Shown: piece after piece, positions 25,518 to 33,266 of the stretch | Layout: each line of letters starts with the position of its first letter | Position numbering within the stretch: the stretch's first letter is position 1 | From: an uncultured Planctomycetaceae bacterium | GTDB taxonomy: Bacteria > Planctomycetota > Planctomycetia > Planctomycetales > Planctomycetaceae | DNA: 33,266 nt | Direction: 5' to 3' | NCBI GenBank assembly: GCA_903858815.1 | Contig: CAIOKE010000142.1 | Coordinates: 1-33,266, forward strand | Notes under the pieces: model-generated | The model's database searches: none | What the model saw: the letters and a program-made list of their open reading frames with translations, nothing else | Told to the model about the DNA's origin: nothing | Position numbers and translations under genes: made by a program

Positions 25518-28106
25518 TTACAGAATCGCCAGCGGATTCCTGCGTGGTTCCAGGGTTCCGCGAGTCACGCCGACCTGGTTCATTGCCTGCAGTGACTGCC
25601 ACACGTGAGCACCACTGCAATGACCCTGCAGGAGCGCTCGATACAGTTCGATCAGTCGATGGATTTCTGCAGGCGATTCCCGCAGCAGCTCTATACGGAA
25701 GCAGCGGACACCGGCCTGCAGCAGATCAGGTACAATCTCTGCCGAGCTTTGAGGTGCCGCGTTGAACAGCGTGTTTCTGCAGCCGATGTCAGCGGTCAGA
25801 GGATGCTGCATTCCAGTGCGATCCTGCAGTTCCACCCGATGGACGTCACAGGGACGACCACAGTTGTGCTTGTTGGTACCCGGTGACAGCATGGCACAGA
25901 AGACACAGTGCTCCATATGAAACATCGGCATATGCTGATGAATCACAATCTCCAGCCATTGCGAAGGCAGGACGCGGATCAGATCAAGTAGCTGATCCCG
26001 ATTCAGGTCATATGAGGGAGTGAGACGCTGCAGTCCGCGAGCCATCAGAAAGTCGGCCGTCAGTTCATTCGTCACATTCAGTGAATAATCCCCCGTCATG
26101 GAGAGGCCATGACTGCGGAAGAAGTCCAGCCCACTGAGATTACGCACGATCACCCCATCCGGATCGGCCTTTCGCAGCATGTGAAACAGGCCCATTTCAC
26201 CGGGTTTCTGGATCCGCGGTGGGGCCAGCAGCAGCGGAACCTGAGCTGAGCGGGCTCGCTGTACCGCCTCGCGATACTCCCGCAGATCGGCAAAATCCGC
26301 AATCAGTCCATCCACGCTGCCACTGATCGCTGCCGACAATTGCTCAAGCGTTCTGCAGAGCACGATCAGGCGGGGAGAGCTGCCTGGCGCTGACTGCGAT
26401 GGCGGCAGCTGTGATCGGAGTCGTGCGAGCGCATCCGGGTCTGACAGTGGACGCTGCAGACGAGGCAGCGAACTGTTGAGCTGCTCCAGTAACTCTCGCC
26501 GCAGTCGCCCCAGTACGCTCAGCGGTACCATCGGACCGCCTGCGATTTCTGACTGCAGATCCGACAGCTGAAAGACCGAAGCCCCAAGGCGACTGAGTTG
26601 CTCGTGCAGCAATTGCTGCGATAAGGGATGCTTTGCGGCTGCCTGCAAAGGTGTGTCCGAGCTGACATCGCAGCAACTGCCATTCGCTGCTGATCCCTGA
26701 ATCCTCAGCGGCTTTCCAACAACAGCCTGCACCTGGAGTGATAAGGCGACACGACGCAGCGGATCAGCCGCCTCAAACGTACGCCGCAGCTGCTGATTCA
26801 ATCGCGGATCATCCGTCTTCCATACCGCCTGACCCGGTCGCAGCTGCAGCAGATCCACTGCCGCACGATCAAAACTGAGCTCCACAATGCCCGAGTCCAC
26901 AGGTTCTGCAAGCTGCCAGCCATTCTGACGGACATGATAGACTCGCCCACCCTGCTCGGCACCCGCCAGACGGTCCCCTTCGAAGACCACGCCATCACCA
27001 GCCTGCACCAGATACTCCAGTTGCACGGCAACAGCATCACGCAGGACACGCACGACCCTTCCCAGCAGAACTCCACGCTTCGCAGAACTGACGGCTGGAA
27101 CCAGCATCTTATGGTCACAGCCCTGCAGCCAGCCCGGTGAAAATCCACGGGAAAATGACATTTCCATCTGCTGGATGTCACGCTTCGAAAACTGAATCGG
27201 TCGACCGGCCAGTGCCTCGTCCAGCGTCTGCCGGTAATGAGCCGTGATATTGGCCACGTATTCCGGAGTCTTCAGGCGGCCTTCGATCTTGAAGGAACTT
27301 ACACCCGCGTCCAGTAGTTGAGGGATCAGAGGAAAAGCCGCCAGATCCTGCGGGCTGAGCAGATACTTCTGAGCACCGGTGTCCTGCAGCACTCCATCAC
27401 TCAGGATTTCATAGGGCAGCCGACAGGCTTGCGCACACTGGCCCCGATTCGCACTGCGACCGCCCAGCGATTCACTGGTCAGACACTGACCGGAATATGC
27501 CACGCACAGAGCACCATGAACGAAGACTTCCAGCTCCAGATCCGTTATCGCATGCACCTGACGGATTTCTTCAATCGACAGTTCACGTGGCAGAACGACC
27601 CGCTCAATCCCCAGACTACGCGCCGCCTCAATACACTCGCCACTGCTGAGTGTCATCTGAGTCGATGCATGCAGCGATAACCGGGGACTGATTTCACGGA
27701 TCAGACGAGCAACACCAGGGTCCTGCACCAGCACAGCGTCCACACCCGCGTCACTGATCTGTCGGACGATCTGTTCCAATTCCGGCAACTCTGCCGAGAA
27801 CGCCAGAGTATTCAGGGTGAGGTAGCCGCGGACGCCCCGACGATGCAGAAAATCGATCGCCTCAGGCAACGATTCCAGGGAAAAATTTCCGGCTCGTGCC
27901 CGCGCGTTGAAACCACACTCAAGGCCGAAGTACACCGCATCCGCACCGTTTTCCACGGCCGCTCGCAGACACGTCAGATCTCCTGCCGGTGCCAGCAGCT
28001 CGGCCCGTCGCAATCCTGTCCCGGTGTCGGCACCACCGAGTGTCACTGATTCACCTGCACCCGTAACCATTCCCGGACTACCTTGCTGCCGCTTTCGGCC
28101 TGACAT
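25518..28106 (-). CDS. Large U32-family protein, RlhA/YdcP-like
   Basis: The 862-residue protein opens with the U32 TIM-barrel start (ELLAPAGDLTCLRAAVENGADAVYFGL) and the family cysteine motif: HGALCVAYSGQC with Cys201 and Cys208, then Cys224 and Cys228 in GQCAQAC. A DUF3656-like middle region follows. A second U32-like section closes the protein with MEHCVFC and HNCGRPC, four more cysteines likely to bind metal. Despite the peptidase name, E. coli members RlhA and TrhP make hydroxylated C2501 in 23S rRNA and hydroxyuridine in tRNA. The DUF3656 region favours the RlhA group, but the exact substrate is not certain. No clear Shine-Dalgarno sequence precedes 28106; an ATG at 28070 is an alternative start. 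Confidence 0.88.
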   Translation of the reverse strand: MSGRKRQQGSPGMVTGAGESVTLGGADTGTGLRRAELLAPAGDLTCLRAAVENGADAVYFGLECGFNARARAGNFSLESLPEAIDFLHRRGVRGYLTLNTLAFSAELPELEQIVRQISDAGVDAVLVQDPGVARLIREISPRLSLHASTQMTLSSGECIEAARSLGIERVVLPRELSIEEIRQVHAITDLELEVFVHGALCVAYSGQCLTSESLGGRSANRGQCAQACRLPYEILSDGVLQDTGAQKYLLSPQDLAAFPLIPQLLDAGVSSFKIEGRLKTPEYVANITAHYRQTLDEALAGRPIQFSKRDIQQMEMSFSRGFSPGWLQGCDHKMLVPAVSSAKRGVLLGRVVRVLRDAVAVQLEYLVQAGDGVVFEGDRLAGAEQGGRVYHVRQNGWQLAEPVDSGIVELSFDRAAVDLLQLRPGQAVWKTDDPRLNQQLRRTFEAADPLRRVALSLQVQAVVGKPLRIQGSAANGSCCDVSSDTPLQAAAKHPLSQQLLHEQLSRLGASVFQLSDLQSEIAGGPMVPLSVLGRLRRELLEQLNSSLPRLQRPLSDPDALARLRSQLPPSQSAPGSSPRLIVLCRTLEQLSAAISGSVDGLIADFADLREYREAVQRARSAQVPLLLAPPRIQKPGEMGLFHMLRKADPDGVIVRNLSGLDFFRSHGLSMTGDYSLNVTNELTADFLMARGLQRLTPSYDLNRDQLLDLIRVLPSQWLEIVIHQHMPMFHMEHCVFCAMLSPGTNKHNCGRPCDVHRVELQDRTGMQHPLTADIGCRNTLFNAAPQSSAEIVPDLLQAGVRCFRIELLRESPAEIHRLIELYRALLQGHCSGAHVWQSLQAMNQVGVTRGTLEPRRNPLAIL

Positions 28107-28540
28107 GGAACGATTGACTGCATACCTGGTAAGTCAGGAAACTGTTGCAGGATGCTGCAGCAGCGCAGAACTGCTCAGCATTCTGCTGCACTGCCTGGCG
28201 TAATCCAATACCCCGATGGGCGGAAAACCTTCAATTTCCGGGTCTGGGGTGCGGTGGCACGCAAATTGCAAACTCGTCACATCGCAGCTGCAAGTCCATG
28301 GCCCGCCTGGCGGCTGCGTATGCACGCAGGAGTGTTCTTTGTGCGACCACACAGAACGCTCCTGCGTCTTTTTACAGCTCAACGCCAAAGGAAGTGCACG
28401 ATGTGAGGCCGTCTTAAAGCCACGAAAGGTACGAAAAAAACCAATGGAGCAACAACCAAAGGCGAGCCGTTGGTCTTCGGCCGTCAAACGCTGTACAGAC
28501 CACCCTCGCCCCGGATGTCGCGGCATCAGCAGCTTTGGGG
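28107..28540. other. Noncoding stretch upstream of the U32 gene
   Basis: No convincing gene is present, although several short frames overlap on both strands. It must contain the promoter of the U32 gene. Its main structure is the plus-strand terminator-like hairpin at 28324-28373. Bases near 28412-28440 contain AAAGCCACGAAA and further ACGAAA motifs, which look like the remains of a short repeat; the 12-base word also occurs at 14434-14445. Confidence 0.5.
28324..28373 (+). terminator. Strong intrinsic terminator-like hairpin with no obvious gene
   Basis: The arms 28324-28343 and 28348-28367 pair over 20 positions: 18 Watson-Crick pairs, one G-U pair (28333 with 28358) and one mismatch (28339 with 28352), closed by the 4-base loop CGAC. 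TCTTTTT follows on the plus strand. The minus strand has no T-run after the hairpin, so it should stop plus-strand transcripts. Both flanking genes are on the minus strand, so the transcript it ends is unknown. Confidence 0.7.
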
Positions 28541-28858
28541 GTGTGAGGTTCGCACCGAGCCGAGAGGAGCCTGAGTTGCGAGCCATGTCTGCGGCTCAGC
28601 AGGAGCTTCGCCCTCCCGCAGGGTGCGGGGTGGCATCAGCAGCCTCGGAGTGTGAGGTTCGCGCCGAGCCGAGAGGAGCCTGAGTTGCGAGCCATGTCTG
28701 CGGCTCAGCAGGAGCTTCGCCCTCCCGCAGGGTGCGGGGTGGCATCAGCAGCCTCGGAGTGTGAGGTTCGCACCGAGCCGAGAGGAGTCTGAATTGCGAG
28801 CCATGTCTGCGGCTCAGCAGGAACTACGCCCTCCCGCAGGGTGCGGGAGGGCGGTGTC
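28541..28858. repeat. Three 109-bp tandem repeats with terminal hairpin
   Basis: Units start at 28541, 28650 and 28759. Units 1 and 2 differ at a single base over 109. Unit 3 differs at four or more bases and diverges at its right end. A partial unit precedes the first (about 28522-28540). Unit 3 holds a perfect 12-bp stem, CGCCCTCCCGCA at 28827-28838 and TGCGGGAGGGCG at 28842-28853, with loop GGG; the right arm is degraded in units 1 and 2. The 109-base period is not a multiple of three, which argues against a coding repeat. The core also occurs at 115-140. Confidence 0.9.
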
Positions 28859-28898
28859 AGCAGGCGATGCAATGCGATTTTTGGTCGCCGCACCCGGA

Positions 28899-29837
28899 TC
28901 AGGGCAGGATCAGAAACAACCCAATAATCGCTGCCGTCTCAACGACAGTCGCTTCGGTGTTGAATGGGATCTGGTACAGTTTCTTCGGAGCATCTTCGCC
29001 GGGTCGATAGTACCCGAGTGCGTACTGGCGAGAGGCGACGGGGTGCAACGCCATCTGATAGGGCAAGCCAGCCAACTGGACCGCAAACCGACCAGTGGAA
29101 GCGAACGGCTGCACCAGCGGACTGTAGGTATGCCCGTATCGCTCAAGCGCCGGGTCTTCGAAATACAACGGGTAGTGATAGAAGTTTGTCGGTGCCCACT
29201 GCAGAACAGTCGGATTGGGCTGTCGCGCGACGTATTCGCCGCGAGTCAATTTGTCGTTGAAATCCTGAGGCAGCTGCTGCGGATCAATGTCTTTCAATGC
29301 ATAGCTGAGCGACGGCTGAATCATGCGGATGTCCGTCTTGAGGCGACTGCCCGATGCCGTGCCCGGCTGAGGCTCATCCTGCGTGTGTGAGACCTGACGA
29401 ATCCGCGGACCATCGACTGCAATCGGACGCGATTCGTACACATCCACTCGCGGTTCGACCGGTTCCTGATATGTCGCGTTTTCCACAAACTGCTGCATCC
29501 GCTGGCCAGCATTCTCTACCGACTGCTGAACCGTTTCCGCAGTGACAGGGCGATTCAGCAGCATACTGCCGGTCTGCTGTGAACGGCGAGTTTCACGTTC
29601 CCAGAAGACTCCAGCATGCTCAAACGATGACCAGTCATGCACTCCCTTGAGGAACCGCTCAAGGCGAGCATTGTAGCGGTTGGAGATGGTGGATTTGTCA
29701 TCCGCACCAACCGCCTGCAGAGCCGTCAGCAGTGAAAGGACAGCCAGTCCCGTCACCACCACACGACGCAGAACATCAGTCCTTGGGACTGTGTTCGACC
29801 GAGTAATTGGGTGCTTCCTGAGTAATCGCGATGTCAT
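28899..29837 (-). CDS. Exported planctomycete-type protein of unknown function
   Basis: The product (312 residues from 29837) has a hydrophobic export segment after a basic stretch ([23 protein letters not shown]). A variable middle follows, and then a distinctive C-terminal region: [54 protein letters not shown] and a terminal hydrophobic segment, [13 protein letters not shown]. This YFEDxxLERYG...PY...LGYYRPG pattern recurs in planctomycete proteins of unknown function (from memory). The start is doubtful. ATG at 29837 lies inside the end of guaB, overlapping it by 62 bases, with GGGAG 10 bases upstream. GTG codons just after the guaB stop are alternatives and would give a shorter signal peptide. 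It is the last gene of the ribE-rsmA-guaB run. Confidence 0.65.
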   Translation of the reverse strand: MTSRLLRKHPITRSNTVPRTDVLRRVVVTGLAVLSLLTALQAVGADDKSTISNRYNARLERFLKGVHDWSSFEHAGVFWERETRRSQQTGSMLLNRPVTAETVQQSVENAGQRMQQFVENATYQEPVEPRVDVYESRPIAVDGPRIRQVSHTQDEPQPGTASGSRLKTDIRMIQPSLSYALKDIDPQQLPQDFNDKLTRGEYVARQPNPTVLQWAPTNFYHYPLYFEDPALERYGHTYSPLVQPFASTGRFAVQLAGLPYQMALHPVASRQYALGYYRPGEDAPKKLYQIPFNTEATVVETAAIIGLFLILP

Positions 29838-31248
29838 GCGGATGATTCTCCCGAACTGAAGCCGGAGAAATCTCGATAAACCGAGCTTTCTCTCGCAGCT
29901 CACGAATTGTCTGAGAACCGACATAACCCATGCCGGAACGCAGGCCACCCGTCAGCTGAAACATCAGCGGCTGCAGAGCACCCTTGTACGCAACTCGACC
30001 CTCAACGCCTTCCGGCACCAGTTTGGTCTGATCCGCTGCGCCCTGTCCCTGCCGATATCGCTCGCTGCTTCCCTTAACCATCGCTCCCAACGATCCCATA
30101 CCGCGGTATCGTTTGAAGCTTCGACCCTGATACAGAATCATCTCACCGGGACTTTCGTCCACTCCTGCCAGCAATCCACCGATCATTACGGTCGACGCGC
30201 CAGCCGCCAGAGCTTTCGTGATGTCCCCGCTGAAACGAATCCCTCCATCAGCTATTACCGGAATATCGGTTCCAGACAGGGCCCTCGCTGCATTCGAAAT
30301 CGCCGACAATTGCGGAACTCCGATTCCGGAGATAATGCGGGTGGTACAGATTGAACCAGGTCCAATTCCCACCTTGACCGCATCGGCTCCGGCGTCTGCC
30401 AGAGCCTTTGCTCCGGCCTCCGTCGCGACATTTCCGGCAATAACTGCGATTTCAAGCCGCCGTTTGATCTCCCTGACTGTTTCAATGACATTCTTCGAGT
30501 GCCCATGTGCACTATCCACCACCAACACGTCAACTCCGGATTCCACCAGAGCTGCCGCGCGGTCCAGATCAAATACCCCGACCGCAGCACCAACGCGCAA
30601 ACGACCGCGGGAATCCTTCGACGCCCGCGGAAACTGCAGGTTCTTGTCGATGTCCCGGATCGTAATCAGCCCCTTCAGCTGAAAATTCTCATCCACCAAA
30701 AGCAGCTTCTCTACCTTGTTCTCCAGCAGAATCCGCTCGGCCCGCTCCAGACTGGTGTCCTCAGGCGCTGTGACCAGATTGTCCTTCGTCATGACCTCCG
30801 ATACCGGACGTTCACGGGATTCCAGAAATCGCAGATCACGGCGAGTCAGGATGCCGACAAGCCGGCCATTCACGGTGATTGGCACCCCACCAATATTCCG
30901 TTCGTCCATCAGCCGCGCCGCTTCGCCTGCCGGTGTTTCAGGAGGCAGCGTTACGGGGTCCACAATCACCCCATGCTCGCTCCGTTTCACTCGATCCACC
31001 TGCATCGCCTGCTGCTCGATGCTCATGTTCTTGTGAATCATCCCGATGCCACCCAGTTGGGCCATGGCAATTGCCATGTCACTTTCCGTCACCGTGTCCA
31101 TGGGACTGCTGATGATCGGGACATTCAGGGTGATTGCGCGAGTCAGGCTGGAGCTGATGTCCACGTCTGAGGGCATCATTTCACTGTAGCCGGGCTCAAG
31201 CAGCACGTCGTCAAATGTCAGGCCCCGGTAGGCTATTCGTTCCTGCAT
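29776..31248 (-). CDS. guaB: Inosine-5'-monophosphate dehydrogenase
   Basis: The 490-residue enzyme oxidises IMP to XMP with NAD+, the committed step to guanine nucleotides. It shows the barrel start [32 protein letters not shown], a pair of CBS domains at about residues 97-204 ([43 protein letters not shown]), VVDSAHGHS, the catalytic loop [10 protein letters not shown] with Cys301, [11 protein letters not shown] and the flap segment GMGSLGAM...[10 protein letters not shown]. The ATG at 31248 is chosen for its strong purine-rich site (GGAGAGGAAGCG just upstream), over an in-frame TTG at 31281. It follows rsmA by 29 bases. Confidence 0.98.
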   Translation of the reverse strand: MQERIAYRGLTFDDVLLEPGYSEMMPSDVDISSSLTRAITLNVPIISSPMDTVTESDMAIAMAQLGGIGMIHKNMSIEQQAMQVDRVKRSEHGVIVDPVTLPPETPAGEAARLMDERNIGGVPITVNGRLVGILTRRDLRFLESRERPVSEVMTKDNLVTAPEDTSLERAERILLENKVEKLLLVDENFQLKGLITIRDIDKNLQFPRASKDSRGRLRVGAAVGVFDLDRAAALVESGVDVLVVDSAHGHSKNVIETVREIKRRLEIAVIAGNVATEAGAKALADAGADAVKVGIGPGSICTTRIISGIGVPQLSAISNAARALSGTDIPVIADGGIRFSGDITKALAAGASTVMIGGLLAGVDESPGEMILYQGRSFKRYRGMGSLGAMVKGSSERYRQGQGAADQTKLVPEGVEGRVAYKGALQPLMFQLTGGLRSGMGYVGSQTIRELREKARFIEISPASVRENHPHDIAITQEAPNYSVEHSPKD

Positions 31249-31277
31249 CGCTTCCTCTCCCGAAATACACTCCACGT

Positions 31278-32225
31278 TCAATCGTCGGAATCTTCACTGG
31301 ACTCTGGAGGCTCCAGGCCCCGCTGACGAATGGTCGCCAGCAAAGCATTGGACAGGCGAATCAGATCCGCCACCTCCATCAATTCGGCTCGCTGATCAGG
31401 TTCCAGATTCAGCTGCAGTAACAGCTGATCCACGTCTGGCTTGTCCAGCTGCTTTCGATACATTCCCGCAAGCACACTGCGCAGGTGCTTGCGCCGCTGC
31501 GAAAAGATTCGTCGCAGAAAATCCTGAAAGAATCGCCGATCGTCAATCCGAGTTGCTGCAGTGGGATTGCGCCAGATGCTGACGATCGCTGAATCCACTT
31601 TGGGACGTGGCCAGAAGACGTTCGGACCCAGCCGACGCAGAATTCGTACCGAAGCCTGCGACTGAATCCACACACTGAGAGCCGCATAGTGCCTGCCTGG
31701 CCCCTCAGCCGCCATCTTCTCTGCCAGCTCCCACTGAATGGTACAGACCATCCGCTCCCACGGAAGTTCCGAGGCGATCAGGTTGGAAATGACTGGAGTT
31801 CCCACGCTGTAGGGCAGATTGGCGACCAGCTTCAGCCGGCCATGAGGACGCTCTGAGACCTTCTGACAGATCAGGTCGGTGATCTCAGGGGCCAGTGTGT
31901 TTTTATTCTTCAGGATGTCTCGATTGACCAGCGTGACGTTCTGACAGCCCTGCACTGCCTCGGCTGCCAGAGCCGACATGTTTTTGTCTATGTCCACAGA
32001 AATGACATGTCCGGCTTCGCGAGCCAGAAAAGCGGTCATGCCGCCCGTGCCAGTGCCCACTTCGAGCGCCACATCACGCGGCCCCAATTCCGCATGCCGC
32101 ACCACAAACTCAATCAGATTGACGTCGATCAGAAAATTCTGCCCCAGATCCCCGCGCGGATTCATGCCGTGCTGCCGGAACAGCGACATGAGATAGCTGC
32201 GAGTCTGACGCTGCACGTCCTTCAT
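31278..32225 (-). CDS. rsmA: 16S rRNA (A1518/A1519) dimethyltransferase
   Basis: The 315-residue product dimethylates two adjacent adenines near the 3' end of 16S rRNA late in small-subunit assembly, using S-adenosylmethionine. Landmarks are LGQNFLID (27-34), the SAM loop LEVGTGTGG (54-62), VDIDKNM (77-83) and the catalytic [10 protein letters not shown] (136-145). The C-terminal helical domain has RRKHLRSVL and ends in an acidic tail. Length is slightly above the usual 270 residues. Its ATG overlaps the ribE stop (ATGA, 32222-32225). The cell's purpose in grouping it with ribE and guaB is unclear. Confidence 0.96.
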   Translation of the reverse strand: MKDVQRQTRSYLMSLFRQHGMNPRGDLGQNFLIDVNLIEFVVRHAELGPRDVALEVGTGTGGMTAFLAREAGHVISVDIDKNMSALAAEAVQGCQNVTLVNRDILKNKNTLAPEITDLICQKVSERPHGRLKLVANLPYSVGTPVISNLIASELPWERMVCTIQWELAEKMAAEGPGRHYAALSVWIQSQASVRILRRLGPNVFWPRPKVDSAIVSIWRNPTAATRIDDRRFFQDFLRRIFSQRRKHLRSVLAGMYRKQLDKPDVDQLLLQLNLEPDQRAELMEVADLIRLSNALLATIRQRGLEPPESSEDSDD

Positions 32226-32881
32226 TGCGGAGCTGTACTTTCCTGAGTGGGCAGAACGAGTCCGGCCAGACGCGAGGCCAGCAGATGATCGACATATTTT
32301 CCAAGCACGTCATTTTCGAGGTTGACCTGATCACCACGCTGCAGACGCCCCAGAGTCGTGACGGCAAGCGTGTGCGGGATCAGAGCGACCGAGAACAGGC
32401 CGTCGGCAGTGCTGACCACTGTCAGGCTGACGCCATCCACCGCGACCGAACCTTTAGGTACCAGCAGGCGATGCTGGGCCGCAGCCGGGCGAAACCAGAG
32501 ATCTGTCCATTCGCCATTCTGACGCACGTCAACGACTTCCGCAGTGCCGTCCACGTGGCCCTGTACAAAGTGACCGCCAAGGCGGGCCGATGCCTGGAGT
32601 GACCGTTCGAGATTGACGCGAGTGCCGCGCTGGAATCGTCCGAGCGTGGTCTTTGAGAGCGTTTCCAAGCCGGCTTCGAAGTCAAGCGATTCCGGGGTCT
32701 GATGGATGACCGTGAGACAGCAGCCCGAGATGCTGATGCTATCGCCAATGGCGGTTTCACTGGGCTTGAAGCAAATCGCAGCAGCGGATGCAGGATCAGG
32801 CTGAATGGTCAGGCGCAGACCAGCAGGCAGCGTCTGAATGGCTGCAACGGTACCCTGTCCTTCGACGAGACCTGTGAACAT
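32222..32881 (-). CDS. ribE: Riboflavin synthase, alpha subunit
   Basis: The 219-residue enzyme forms riboflavin from two molecules of 6,7-dimethyl-8-ribityllumazine. It has the two tandem lumazine-binding repeats of the family. The first starts MFTGLVEGQG and contains GDSISISGCCLTV (46-58). The second starts GGHFVQGHVDG (102-112) and contains GSVAVDGVSLTVV. The start is fixed at 32881 because MFTGLVE is the family's N terminus; the open frame runs on upstream to 33061 but has no family similarity there. No other riboflavin genes are in the window. A structured leader lies just upstream. Confidence 0.96.
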   Translation of the reverse strand: MFTGLVEGQGTVAAIQTLPAGLRLTIQPDPASAAAICFKPSETAIGDSISISGCCLTVIHQTPESLDFEAGLETLSKTTLGRFQRGTRVNLERSLQASARLGGHFVQGHVDGTAEVVDVRQNGEWTDLWFRPAAAQHRLLVPKGSVAVDGVSLTVVSTADGLFSVALIPHTLAVTTLGRLQRGDQVNLENDVLGKYVDHLLASRLAGLVLPTQESTAPQ

Positions 32882-32899
32882 GCGCTGGGGTTTTTCGAG

Positions 32900-32963
32900 G
32901 CAACGATGGGGTGAAATACAGGGCGATCCTGCGGGAAACGGATCGGTGACCGCAGATCGTTGC
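32900..32963 (-). promoter_or_regulatory. Candidate structured leader of ribE
   Basis: GCAACGAT (32900-32907) and ATCGTTGC (32956-32963) form a perfect 8-bp closing stem that ends 18 bases before the ribE ATG in the mRNA. Inside, two alternative stems compete: CTGCGG with CCGCAG, or GATCC with GGATC. This could be a regulatory leader. At 64 bases with two arms it does not match the six-armed FMN riboswitch, and I recognise no known riboswitch. Confidence 0.35.
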
Positions 32964-33117
32964 GAGGGGATTTTACAGGGAAATCGTGGCAATGCACGCG
33001 ACTTCAGGAAGTTCCCGGATGCGGGCGAAAACGGGGGCTTTTCGCTTGCGACGCAACCCATCGATCGCGAGGGTCAACACCCCAGCCCCGAAATCCACGG
33101 GAATCGGTCAGAACAGT

Positions 33118-33146
33118 TTGCCATCAGCCCCAAACCCTGCTATTCT
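33118..33146 (+). promoter_or_regulatory. Sigma-70-type promoter for tRNA-Pro
   Basis: TTGCCA (33118-33123) and TATTCT (33141-33146) are spaced by 17 bases, the ideal distance, each with four of six consensus bases. Transcription would begin near 33153, about ten bases before the mature tRNA. The GC-rich stretch after the -10 is compatible with a stringently controlled stable-RNA promoter. Confidence 0.6.
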
Positions 33147-33162
33147 GTCGCCGGTTCGTGTT

Positions 33163-33237
33163 CGGGCTATAGCGCAGCCTGGCTAGCGCGCTTGACTGGG
33201 GGTCAAGAGGTCATGGGTTCAAATCCCGTTAGCCCGA
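33163..33237 (+). tRNA. tRNA-Pro, anticodon GGG
   Basis: A 75-base cloverleaf is complete: acceptor stem CGGGCTA/TAGCCCG with discriminator A, D stem GCGC/GCGC, and anticodon stem CTTGA/TCAAG with loop CTGGGGG, giving anticodon GGG at 33198-33200. The variable loop is AGGTC, and the T arm is ATGGG-TTCAAAT-CCCGT. CCA is not encoded, since TTT follows. It reads CCC and CCU codons. A run of five T residues directly after the gene could assist termination. Confidence 0.96.
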
Positions 33238-33266
33238 TTTTTCCATAAACTGAAGCTGAATCGGCA

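Noticed and set aside
28134-28683. Open frames on both strands in the 28.1-28.7 kb gap
   Set aside because: They overlap one another on both strands, run through repeats whose 109-base period breaks the frame, and show no conserved protein features.
28541-28858. Possible CRISPR array
   Set aside because: Whole 109-base units are near-identical with no variable spacers, only three units exist, and no cas genes are nearby.
31249-31281. Earlier TTG start for guaB
   Set aside because: The ATG at 31248 has a strong Shine-Dalgarno sequence and matches the usual family N terminus.
32905-32925. FMN-riboswitch-like GGGGTGAAAT motif near ribE
   Set aside because: The motif is on the plus strand while ribE is transcribed from the minus strand, and the other conserved FMN riboswitch blocks are missing.
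32882-33061. N-terminal extension of ribE by 60 codons
   Set aside because: Riboflavin synthase starts at MFTGLVE; the extension has no family similarity and runs through the structured leader.

Overview
This window looks like chromosomal DNA from a planctomycete, most likely of the Planctomycetaceae/Gimesia-Fuerstiella kind. That placement is inferred from gene content, not from a database search. The pointers are a DUF1549/DUF1553 protein next to a DUF1501 protein, a 3-keto-disaccharide hydrolase (DUF1080) protein, large VWA-type envelope proteins, a fused SecDF and short GC-rich dispersed repeats between genes. I find 20 protein genes and one tRNA, and no insertion sequence, integrase, phage or CRISPR array.

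Layout, left to right. (1) 1-6734: a minus-strand run of DUF1549/DUF1553, DUF1501, a large VWA/GATase-like membrane protein and a caspase-fold (C13-like) peptidase. The first two genes overlap by 13 bases and the last two by 4 (ATGA). The left 271 bases are noncoding and carry short hairpins and a dispersed repeat. (2) 6953-9539: a plus-strand multi-pass membrane protein whose 3' end overlaps, tail to tail, a minus-strand pair (DUF1080 protein, then a VTT/DedA-like protein). (3) 9540-13641: a minus-strand pair, a VWA protein with a Gly/Met-rich tail followed by a TPR/DUF2135-like protein, with a strong intrinsic terminator downstream. (4) 14286-15977: a secreted HExxH metallopeptidase. (5) 16038-21393: the protein-export block tgt-yajC-secDF on the plus strand, closed by an intrinsic terminator and followed by speA (arginine decarboxylase, 21504-23432). 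(6) 23586-28106: a minus-strand pair, a U32-family protein (RlhA/YdcP-like) and a GT-C-like membrane protein. (7) 28107-28898: a noncoding stretch with a 20-bp terminator-like hairpin on the plus strand and three 109-bp tandem repeats. (8) 28899-32881: a tightly packed minus-strand housekeeping operon, ribE-rsmA-guaB plus a planctomycete-type secreted protein of unknown function. (9) 33163-33237: tRNA-Pro(GGG) with a recognisable promoter.

How the genes relate. tgt-yajC-secD-secF is the classical bacterial order for the Sec accessory complex; here SecD and SecF are one chain, and both YajC and SecDF carry Ala/Pro-rich extracytoplasmic tracts. The ribE-rsmA-guaB genes are core metabolism and ribosome maturation, linked by overlaps or short gaps. 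The VWA proteins, caspase-fold peptidase, metallopeptidase and DUF1501/1549/1553 proteins are envelope or exported proteins typical of planctomycetes, and most have no established function.

The points most worth a second look are the orphan plus-strand terminator hairpin at 28324-28373 (possible small RNA), the hairpin that would hide the ribosome-binding site of the DUF1080 gene, the coupled VWA/caspase-fold pair, the 109-bp tandem repeats, and the enlarged SecF periplasmic region. I did not find a clearly new multi-gene defence or biosynthetic system.
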